NCBI GenBank assembly: GCA_036734085.1
Contig: DAIMZF010000031.1
Coordinates: 1-30,500 of the forward strand
Direction: 5' to 3'
Length of the DNA: 30,500 bases
Source: J038 sp036734085
GTDB lineage: Bacteria; Chloroflexota; Anaerolineae; Aggregatilineales; Phototrophicaceae
Numbering within the stretch: position 1 is the stretch's first letter; each line of letters opens with the position of its first letter. The notes below the pieces were generated by a model. That model searched no databases, had not been told where the DNA came from, and saw nothing but the letters and a program-made list of their open reading frames with translations. Below are positions 9,761-17,500 of the stretch, piece after piece. Made by a program: the position numbers and the translations under genes.

Positions 9761-11194
9761 ATGACGGATTATAACTGGCCAGTTGGCTCGTATCGCATTT
9801 TTATCTCCTATGCGCGGGAAGACTCCAGCGTGTTAGCCTTCCGCTTACGCAATGACCTGAACGACGCCGGGCAGGATGCGTGGCTGGATACGGCGGAAAT
9901 CGGCGCGGGGGCGGCGTGGGCACAGGACATCGAAGCCGCCATCGAAAACTGTGATATTGTGCTGACGTTATTCAGCCATGCGTCGTATGTGTCGCCCACC
10001 TGCCGTGCGGAGCAATCCCGCGCTTTACGCAAGCACAAACGCATCATTCCCATCCTCGTGCAACCGGATGCTGATCGCCCGCTTGAGTTGGAAACGTACA
10101 ACTATATCGACTTTGCCGACCTTTCCCGCTACGAAGCCGCCTTCGCGGACTTAGCCACCGCCATCACCACCGGCTACATCTCCACCGGAGACACCGCCCC
10201 CATGAGTCCTTATCTGCCACCCAAAGAGGGCACCGGGCAGATGAAGGCCGTTAACATAAACCTCAAGCGCGATGCAAACGGCTTCCGGCGTTACCTCAAC
10301 GATTTACGCGGTGAACCCTGGTTGGGTGAGCGCCATTGGTGGACGTATTTTCTGTTTGTGTATTTTGACGTGCAGGATGTCATCAACATTTTGCAGGCCG
10401 GGCACATTACACCGAAGGCCAGCAAGCCCCGTCACGGCAGTTGGGATCATACCGTGCGGCTGAACTTCCGCCCGCGCACGCCGGATTTGTTCGGCTGTGA
10501 AGGGGTGCGCCCGGCGGCCACCCAGCCCAACAATCACTGCCCGTTGCCGGTGTATCTGCTGTTTGATATGGAAAGCGTCGTCACCTTAGCGGATGCCCGG
10601 TTTAGCGAAGGCGATGTTTACCAGAATCCGCGTACCTTCAGCACGGCGGCCTCCTTCCGGGATTTACCCTTCCACCGCATTTACCACGATTCATGGTTCC
10701 GCCCGGAAGAACGCGACGAAGTGCTGAACGCCCGCCGGGCTCAGGTGATTTTGCCCCATGCGCTGGATTTATCGCACCTGCGGCATATCTGGTGTCGGTC
10801 TGCGGCGGAATATGAAATGCTGTATCTGATGTTGCCGGATACCGTCCGCGCCCAATGGGGGGATAGAATCACCGTCCGCAAGGATTACAACCTGTTTCAT
10901 AGCAAATGGGTCTATGTGGAGGCGGTCACACTCAGCGCGGAAGGGGCGCTGTTCCACTTTAACCCGTGCGGGTCTACCTCTGCTGAGGAGTGCGGCACGT
11001 TTGATGTGCGTGTGGAGGTCAACGCATGGCATGGTGACGGCCACACACACGAAATCGAATTTGAGAGCTTGACGCCGGATGAGGACTTCGGCCTGGACTT
11101 AAGCATGTTTGACCTACAACGCGGCTATGACATCCGGCTATACTTGGATGATGTGCTTGTTTACTTCGGGCGCTACATCCCGGAACGGAGCTAA
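9761..11194 (+). CDS. TIR domain fused to DarT-like ADP-ribosyltransferase
   Basis: 477 residues from the ATG at 9761, which has a run of G about seven bases upstream; a 9707 ATG is less likely. Residues about 9-130 form a TIR domain: Y-R-I-F-I-S-Y-A-R-E-D opens it, and S-P-T-C-R-A-E-Q carries a candidate NADase glutamate at 84. Residues about 185-420 resemble DarT (DUF4433) DNA ADP-ribosyltransferases: a Y-F-x-V-Q-D-V-I-N-I-L opening, R-L-N-F-R-P-R-T-P followed by an N/C-E-G-(V/I)-R-P type motif near residue 234, P-V-Y-L-L-F-D, and V-I-L-P ... I-W-C-R-S-A-A-E. Where DarT has A-E-(V/F)-(I/L)-V the sequence is A-Q-V-I-L (Gln 328), so the expected catalytic Glu is absent. Both families act on NAD and occur in phage defence. 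No DarG macrodomain antitoxin is nearby. The TIR call is firm; the DarT call rests on remembered motifs. Confidence 0.78.
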   Translation: MTDYNWPVGSYRIFISYAREDSSVLAFRLRNDLNDAGQDAWLDTAEIGAGAAWAQDIEAAIENCDIVLTLFSHASYVSPTCRAEQSRALRKHKRIIPILVQPDADRPLELETYNYIDFADLSRYEAAFADLATAITTGYISTGDTAPMSPYLPPKEGTGQMKAVNINLKRDANGFRRYLNDLRGEPWLGERHWWTYFLFVYFDVQDVINILQAGHITPKASKPRHGSWDHTVRLNFRPRTPDLFGCEGVRPAATQPNNHCPLPVYLLFDMESVVTLADARFSEGDVYQNPRTFSTAASFRDLPFHRIYHDSWFRPEERDEVLNARRAQVILPHALDLSHLRHIWCRSAAEYEMLYLMLPDTVRAQWGDRITVRKDYNLFHSKWVYVEAVTLSAEGALFHFNPCGSTSAEECGTFDVRVEVNAWHGDGHTHEIEFESLTPDEDFGLDLSMFDLQRGYDIRLYLDDVLVYFGRYIPERS

Positions 11195-11201
11195 AGCCGC
11201 C

Positions 11202-11954
11202 ATGCCCACACCTTTTACCCATCTGGAAGTCGCCCAGCGTCTTATCGCGGATGATGCCTTGCCGCCCCAAACCCGTGCGGAAATCAAAGAGTCGCTTGGT
11301 GCGTTCCTGCTAGGGAGCATCGCCGCCGATGCCCGTGTCAACGCCGGGACAGACCGCGCCGCCACCCATTTTTATCATTACGGCAGGCCGATTGACCAGC
11401 CGCCCCATCAGATTATGCTCAGTCGTTACCCGGCGCTCCAACGCCCAACAGACAATCATCATCGGGCGTTTATCGCCGGGTATGTCGCACACCTCAGCGT
11501 GGACGAACACTGGACAACCCACATGACGCATCCGTACTTTGGGCTGGCGGAATGGGCGGACATGAACGAGCGTTTTTATATGTTGCACATCATCCTCATT
11601 TATATGGACGAGCGCGACCACAACCGCCTGGAAGCATGGCAAGCGGACGCCCTGCACAGCGCCCAGCCGCAGGATTGGCTCCCGTTTATGCCGGATGCTG
11701 TTTTGCGCGGCTGGCAACACCTGATTTATGACCAGATTCGGGTGGGCGGCATCAGCCAAACGCTGACCATCTTCGGCGGGCGCATCGGCAAATCTCCCGC
11801 CCAACTGCGGCACATCCTGGACGCGCAGGACACCATGCAGGCGCGGCTATGGCGGCACATCCCGCAAACCCTGCTAACACACACAGAAGCCGCGATGTAC
11901 ACCTACGCCCGCGAACAAGTCGCCGCTTACTGGGAGGCCACATCCCAACCTTAA
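11202..11954 (+). CDS. Zinc-dependent phospholipase C-like protein
   Basis: 250 residues, beginning seven bp after the TIR-DarT stop with GGAG about 11 bases before the ATG, so it is probably co-translated with it. It resembles the Zn-dependent phospholipase C fold (Zn_dep_PLPC): an N-terminal F-T-H-L-E-V-A, then L-L-G-S-I-A-A-D-A, H-F-Y-H-Y, and A-G-Y-V-A-H-L-S-V-D-E-H-W with the metal-binding H-x3-D-x-H arrangement. No signal peptide is visible, so it is probably cytosolic, unlike secreted bacterial phospholipases. The substrate is unknown. Such proteins are often annotated only as hydrolase or hypothetical. Its tight link to TIR-DarT suggests a shared role, but these proteins also occur alone. 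Confidence 0.72.
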   Translation: MPTPFTHLEVAQRLIADDALPPQTRAEIKESLGAFLLGSIAADARVNAGTDRAATHFYHYGRPIDQPPHQIMLSRYPALQRPTDNHHRAFIAGYVAHLSVDEHWTTHMTHPYFGLAEWADMNERFYMLHIILIYMDERDHNRLEAWQADALHSAQPQDWLPFMPDAVLRGWQHLIYDQIRVGGISQTLTIFGGRIGKSPAQLRHILDAQDTMQARLWRHIPQTLLTHTEAAMYTYAREQVAAYWEATSQP

Positions 11955-11992
11955 CCCCAACCCCCGCCAGCACCCCGCCAGCACCCCCACCC
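11955..11992 (-). other. G-quadruplex-type motif on minus strand
   Basis: Read on the minus strand, five G runs of 3-5 (opposite C runs at 11990-11992, 11984-11988, 11973-11976, 11961-11965 and 11955-11958) are separated by loops of 1, 7, 7 and 2 bases. This fits the G3+N1-7 rule. It sits immediately behind the phospholipase-like stop codon and includes a tandem 11-bp repeat (GCCAGCACCCC). Confidence 0.45.
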
Positions 11993-12117
11993 ACCGCCAT
12001 ATCCTGAAAAACGAGACATTCTGCTGGACGTATTGACCGTTTTTGCGCCCGCTTTCCTCTTATGCTGATGATGTTGAATGTAACCACAACCGTATCCACA
12101 AAGAGGAGCATAAGCAG

Positions 12118-13557
12118 ATGTGGCTTAATCGCTTGTTTGGCAAAAATTTACGGACAACCGCCCCGCATGTGCAGGCCATCGCGGTGCATAACACCCCCAA
12201 CTGGCCCAACCTGACGGAGCAATCCGCGCAGGGGGAGGTCTACGGGCGGTCAGCGTGGGTGTATGTCGCCGTGAACCGTATCGCAGAGGCGGCGGCGCTG
12301 GTGCCGTTGCGTGTTTATCGCCGGGCGGAGGGTGAAGACATCGCCGTGCCCGACCACCCCCTACAGAAGTTGCTCGATTCTCCTAACCCTTACCTCAGCC
12401 GTTTTGAATTGTTCGAGCAGACGATTGGCTATCTGGAGCTAACTGGTAACGCCTACTGGTATCTGATGGGTGATGAGCGCGGCCAGCCCGCACAGATTTG
12501 GCCGCTTCGCCCCGACCGTGTGAGCATTGTGCCGCACCCGTCGCGCTATGTGTCCGGCTATGTTTACGAATTAGATGGTCAGCGCATCCCGTTGGAAGCG
12601 GTGGAAGTCGTCCACTTTAAGCGCTGGCATCCCGCCAACGACTATTACGGCCTTTCCGCGCTGGAAGCCGCCCGCCTTGCCGTGCAGACTGACCGCGCCA
12701 TGAGCGAGTGGAATCGCGCCACGTTCGGCCAGAATAACGGCATCCCCGCCGGGATTGTCAACATCCGCGAGTTCGTCAGTGATGATGATTTTGAGCGCAT
12801 CAAGCGGGAATGGCGGGCAAGTTATGGCGGCACCCAACGCCGCACGGCCTTCCTGCGCGGTGGCGCGGTGGATTGGCAAGACATCGGCCTCAACCATCGG
12901 GATATGGACTTTCTGCAAGGCCGCCAGGCCAACCGGGAGGAAATCCTCAATGTGTTAGGTGTGCCGTTGGGCTTGGTCAGCGATAACGCCACCGAAGCGA
13001 ACGCCCGTGTCGCGGAACGTACCTTTATTGAGCGCACACTCTGGCCCAAGCTCGTCCGCATTACCGCCAAACTGGTACAGGAATTCGCGCCATTCTATGC
13101 GGAAGACATCACACTGGCCTTTGATGACATCCGCCCGACGGATGCCGCCCTGCGCCTGAATGAGATTCGCACCGCCTACCGCGTGATGAGCATAAATGAA
13201 ATCCGCGAGAAGTATTATCACATGCCGCCTGTCGCGTGGGGGGATGCGCCCGCCGCCGCCTTGCCGCATGAAAAAAACACCAACGCGGCAACAGCAATCC
13301 CCGAAGCGCCAGCCGAAGCCCAACCGCCAGACCCCGACTCGCTCAAAGTCGCCTCCATGCAGGATGAAATCGCGCAATGGGAGCGTTTTACGCTCAAGCG
13401 TCTGGCGCAAAGATCCGGCACGCCGCGCCCGTTTAATGTGCATATCATCCCGGATGACATCGCGCTTGAGGTTTCCGTGCGGCTCATCGAAGCTGGCGGG
13501 GATGCGGACGCTATCCGCACGGTCTTCAGGGATGCGCGGCAAATGTTAGGGGCGTAA
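12118..13557 (+). CDS. Phage portal protein, HK97 family
   Basis: 479 residues; the ATG at 12118 follows AGAGGAG. The portal is a dodecameric ring at one capsid vertex through which phage DNA is packaged and ejected. The sequence matches the HK97-type family: the N-terminal V-Y-(V/A)-A-V-N-R-I-A-E-A-A-A-L-V-P, T-G-N-A-Y-W-Y, then G-L-S-A-L-E-A-A-R, F-G-Q-N-N-G-I-P-A-G, and N-V-L-G-V-P-L-G-L with A-R-V-A-E-R-T-F. The C-terminal roughly 90 residues (W-E-R-F-T-L-K-R-L and following) match the usual tail, so the gene appears full length with no frameshift. No terminase, prohead protease, capsid or integrase gene lies beside it. Codon use looks like that of its neighbours. It is a prophage remnant or a retained single phage gene. 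Confidence 0.88.
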   Translation: MWLNRLFGKNLRTTAPHVQAIAVHNTPNWPNLTEQSAQGEVYGRSAWVYVAVNRIAEAAALVPLRVYRRAEGEDIAVPDHPLQKLLDSPNPYLSRFELFEQTIGYLELTGNAYWYLMGDERGQPAQIWPLRPDRVSIVPHPSRYVSGYVYELDGQRIPLEAVEVVHFKRWHPANDYYGLSALEAARLAVQTDRAMSEWNRATFGQNNGIPAGIVNIREFVSDDDFERIKREWRASYGGTQRRTAFLRGGAVDWQDIGLNHRDMDFLQGRQANREEILNVLGVPLGLVSDNATEANARVAERTFIERTLWPKLVRITAKLVQEFAPFYAEDITLAFDDIRPTDAALRLNEIRTAYRVMSINEIREKYYHMPPVAWGDAPAAALPHEKNTNAATAIPEAPAEAQPPDPDSLKVASMQDEIAQWERFTLKRLAQRSGTPRPFNVHIIPDDIALEVSVRLIEAGGDADAIRTVFRDARQMLGA

Positions 13558-13588
13558 TCAACCTGATAAACAACGAAAGGGGGATTAA

Positions 13589-13663
13589 ATGGTGTCCGTT
13601 CGCCCAAAGACGTGCAGTATATCATCAACCCGTGACCTTAGTCAGTACGAAAACAGAGTGTGA
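13589..13663 (+). other. Possible 24-codon ORF after the portal gene
   Basis: ATG at 13589 with an AAAGGGGG ribosome-binding stretch about five bases upstream, ending at TGA 13661-13663. It starts M-V-S-V-R-P-K-T. It has no recognisable family. In phages the next gene is often the prohead protease, so this may be a decayed stub or chance. Confidence 0.2.
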
Positions 13664-13672
13664 TACCCTATA

Positions 13673-13710
13673 GTTATAGCTATAACCATTTACACGATTT
13701 AAGCTATAAC
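13673..13710. promoter_or_regulatory. Palindrome plus half-site before membrane protein
   Basis: Perfect 14-bp palindrome GTTATAGCTATAAC (13673-13686), with the half-site AGCTATAAC repeated 24 bp further on (13702-13710), just before GAGGAGA and the ATG at 13726. The layout suggests an operator for an unknown dimeric repressor. Confidence 0.55.
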
Positions 13711-13725
13711 TGAGGAGAGAACACC

Positions 13726-14355
13726 ATGAAATATCTAAACCATCGCCTTTCAGCCGCAATGTGGTCACGGGTACTTTTGCTCTGGTTCACACTTTTTGTC
13801 GGCGCCGTCGTTCTAGGCGGAATCTCATTATGGTTGGGCGGGTTTATTCAGGACAATGTCCGTAATGAACTCGTAGCCCAGCAGATTAATTTTCCGGCGG
13901 CAGAACAACTTTCCGACGCGGAACGGCAGATACCCGGCGTCCTGGAAAATGCAGGCCGCCCACTCACCACTGGTAATCAGGCACAGGCTTACTCGGAATA
14001 CATCGGGTTGCACATGCAGGAATCAGCCGAAGCGGCGGGCTATCCGGGCGCTGTGTACGCCACATTGGGCGGGATCCAACGCGGCTTAAGAGCAGAAGTC
14101 GCGGCGGCTACCGAAGCGGGTGACGATGCCGCACTGGAACAAGCACAGGCGGAATTAACAGCCGCGACAAACCTTCGCAACACCATGCTGACCGGAAGCA
14201 CACTGCGGGGAACCCTGCTCTCTGCTTACGGCTGGGACAACGTCGCTACAGGGGTTAGGGTTGCAGGCGCATTCATTGTGGTGCTAGGGCTTGTGTTCCT
14301 CGTGCTGTTCGTCTACGAAGTACGGCGCGGGCACTTACCCCCCACCGAAGCGTAA
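13726..14355 (+). CDS. Two-helix membrane protein of unknown function
   Basis: 209 residues, start supported by GAGGAGA. A first hydrophobic helix (about residues 14-40) and a second near the C-terminus (about 179-199) flank an extracytoplasmic region of about 140 residues that is Ala/Glu/Gln-rich and probably helical. A short basic tail (E-V-R-R-G-H) suggests the C-terminus is cytosolic. The motif L-x-G-x-T-L-R-G-T-L-L-S-A-Y-G-W-D before the second helix recalls membrane proteins of unknown function known to me from Actinobacteria. It has its own upstream palindrome and a downstream terminator, so it is a single-gene unit. No enzymatic motif was seen. Confidence 0.8.
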   Translation: MKYLNHRLSAAMWSRVLLLWFTLFVGAVVLGGISLWLGGFIQDNVRNELVAQQINFPAAEQLSDAERQIPGVLENAGRPLTTGNQAQAYSEYIGLHMQESAEAAGYPGAVYATLGGIQRGLRAEVAAATEAGDDAALEQAQAELTAATNLRNTMLTGSTLRGTLLSAYGWDNVATGVRVAGAFIVVLGLVFLVLFVYEVRRGHLPPTEA

Positions 14356-14390
14356 CACAGCCGCACACGCCGACTGACATCAACAACGAC

Positions 14391-14428
14391 AATACCTCCG
14401 TGTGCCAGAAGCAACGGAGGTATTTTTT
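14391..14428 (+). terminator. Terminator after the membrane protein
   Basis: 9-bp stem ATACCTCCG/CGGAGGTAT (14392-14400 and 14415-14423) followed by TTTTTT. Rho-independent, plus strand. Confidence 0.9.
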
Positions 14429-14467
14429 ATGATGCAGGCTATAATGCGCGGCAAATTCTGAGAGTAT

Positions 14468-14500
14468 AAAAAAGGGGCGACACATATGTGTGTCACCCCT
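14468..14500 (-). terminator. Terminator of the PBP1A-like gene
   Basis: On the minus strand a 12-bp stem (14500-14489 with 14484-14473, one G-U pair) is followed by T at 14473-14468. It lies just past the stop of the convergent PBP1A-like gene and pairs better on the minus strand, where the plus-strand C-A mismatch becomes G-U. Confidence 0.88.
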
Positions 14501-14507
14501 GATATTT

Positions 14508-17500
14508 TTAGCCTAGCGGGTCAATCGTCGGCGTTGGTTGGCCGTCATCCGGCGCTATCGGGTCGAAGGGCAACGGGTCGCCCTCAATGGGGGGCAATGG
14601 CTCGAAGGTCGGCGGTGGCGCGACAGTCGGGAAGGGCGTCGGTGTCTCCGTCGGGATGGGCGTCGGCGTTGGCTCTGGATTGTTCACAATCACGTCCGAG
14701 ACTGTGCGATACACGAAGCCGTTATTGGCATTATTGGCGAACACCGCCAGCCGGATTGTATAGCGCCCGTTAGGGACAGAAGTCGTGTCCCATGTCGCCA
14801 ACGGGGAATTCGCCGCCGATTGTGGGCTGGTGGATGTCGTGATGGTCTGGAAATTCTCCGTCCCGGCGGGGGCAATCTGGATTTCATACCGCCCGAATTC
14901 CTGTTCGCCCACCTGCCCGGTAATCACGACATCATCCTGCACGGTCTGGCTCCCCTGTGGGGACGTGATGCGGGCGGTAGGGATGACCACGTTAATATCA
15001 CAGGCTTGGGTGGGTGGCGCGACAGCCGGTAATGGCAGGCCGATGCGTTGCGCGTAGGCTTGCCCCTGTTGTGTATTGTTCAACCAATTTAAGGCTGTGG
15101 GGTCTGGGATGTTGACAAACTGCCGCGTAGCGCGGTTCTCCGCGCAGTTCTGGTTAGCGATCAAACCTGACCATGTATCAATCTCCACCGCCGCCAGGAA
15201 GCCTTGCTCCGGTGCGGGCGGGCGACGATTGGTGATGAATTCCACGTTTCCGGCTTGCGGGCAGTTGTTACCGGGCGGGACTGTGCCCGTCGCCAGACAG
15301 CCCTGCGCTTGTAGCACGTTGGCCGGGCGCTGGAAGCTCCCGATTTGTGTCCCGGCGATGGTCGTCCGCATGATTTGGTTCCATACAGGGGCCGCCGCGT
15401 TGAAGCCGGTCAGGTTGTTTAGCACCGGGTCGCGGTTGTTGTTTCCCAACCACACGCCGACCACGCGGTTTGTGCTAAAGCCCAGCGTCCACAGGTCACG
15501 GCTTCCCGGCGTTGTGCCGCTGACTGCGCCCACGCGCGTTCCCGGTATCGTCAGGGCGCTGTTGGCCGGGAAGCGCGGCTGACGTGCCGCGTCGTCGGAT
15601 AGGATGCTCTGCAACAGATACGCGATTTCTGCGGATAGCACCGCTTCCGGCGCGGGGCGTAAGTCCTGCGGTACGGGGATGGCGTTACCGTTGGCATCCG
15701 TGATGCTCTCGATAGTGTACAGTTGGTGCAGGTTGCCGTTATTGGCGATTGCGCCGTACATCTTCATCAGGTCATACAGGCGCACTTCTACCGTGCCCGT
15801 CGCGGCATCCGCGCGGATTTGTGCGTCGGATGTAAAGCGCAGTCCCAGCCGTTCCGCATACGCTCTAAAGCGGTCTGGCCCGCCGAAGTCCGCGAACAGC
15901 TTCACCGCAGGGATGTTGAGGCTATTTGCCAGCGCGAACCGGGCGGATATTGCGCCGTTGATGGCGTTGCCCGCGTTCTGGATGGCTGTGCCATCGCTGA
16001 AGGTGGTCGGCACATCCCATAAAATGGTGGCGGGCGTGATGTATTGGTCAAAACTCAGGGTTCCGGTTCCGTCACGGTCTAGCCCGTCAAAGGCCATCGC
16101 GTACACAATCGGCTTAATCACATCACCGGGTAGGCGATACGTCCGGCCTTTGTCCTCCTGCCCACCGACGGACTCATCGTCGTAGTCCGGGCTACCAATC
16201 AGCGCCAGGATTGCGCCGTTGCGCGGGTCGGTAATCATCACCGCGCCCGTGTCGATGCCGTTGACGCGCAGGTTGTTCACTTGCTGGACGAGCGCCTGCT
16301 CTGCTTGGGTTTGGGCGCTCCGGTCGAGCGTGGTCGTCACGCGGTAGCCGCGCCGGTAGATGTCATCGCCGAAGGTGGCCTGTAACTGGTTTTGCACCAG
16401 CGTGACAAAATGCGGGAAGGCGGTCGTTGTGCCGCGAGTCTGCGTCCGCAGGAAGCGAATCACCCGTGATTGGTCAAGCGCGGATTGTGGCGAGTCGACA
16501 TCGCTTGTGTTGATGCACAGTTGGCGTGTGCCGCCTGCCGGGAGCGTGCCGACAAATTCAATACAGCCCACTTCCGCCATGCGGAACATCGTCGCCCGCA
16601 TCTGGTCGAGCGAGAATTCCCGGTTGGTGATGGGGTCAAGGTCGGCGGGGGATTGGCTGACTGCGGCCAAAATCGCCGCTTGTGCGAAAGTCAGTTCTGC
16701 GGCGGTGCGGGTGGCTGTGTCACGCTCAAAGTAGAAGCGGGTCGCGGCCTCTACGCCGTAATTCTGGTTGCCGAAGAACAGCACATCGTTCACGTAAAAT
16801 TCTAATAATTGAGCGCGGGTATAAGTGCGCGTCAACTCATTGGCGACGATGAGTTCATCGCGGCGGCGTTCTTCCGCCGTGTTATAAACCCGGTCACGCA
16901 GGACAAGCGCCCGCGCAACCTCTACGGTCAACGGGCTGGCCTGCACATTGGGCGTGCCGGATGTGAAGTTGCTGAGATACGCGCCTAGCCGTGTCGTGAA
17001 TGACCATTCCGCCTCCTGGTAGAAGTCGGGGTCGGTCAACGTGAGCAGGGCATGGATGAAGTACGGCGACATTTCGCTAATCGTCACCGGGCGGCGCACA
17101 TCGCCACCTAAGGATAGCTCCGCAATCTGGTTGCCGTCACGGTCAAGCAAAATCACAGATTGGAAGGTGGCTTCACGGTCGAGTACGGCGAGTGCGGCCA
17201 CCGGGTCGGCCCATTCATTCGCAAGGTTTTGATACCACAAAACCGCCAGCCCGATGAACCCACCGCCGAATAACAGGAGCAAGCCCGCAACCAGCGCGCC
17301 GACCAGTGTCGCCGTGCGTACCGACGAGCGCCGCGCCCGTTCCCGGGCTTTCTCGTACAGTTCGCCTCCTTCGTCTTCGTCGAATTCGTAGTCGGGCGGT
17401 TCGGTCTGGTCGTAAGCGGATTCAATCGTGCCATAGCCGACGGGTTGCGCCATCACGGTCGGGTTGCTGTAGGCCGCGCTGGGCACAGTCTCCGCAGAAG

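Noticed and set aside
12033..12066. TTGACC with TATGCT as a promoter for the portal gene
   Set aside because: The spacer is 22 bp, too long for a normal sigma-70-type promoter.
14538..15582. Plus-strand frames opposite the PBP1A-like gene
   Set aside because: Mirror frames of a GC-rich gene; no ribosome-binding sites or domains.
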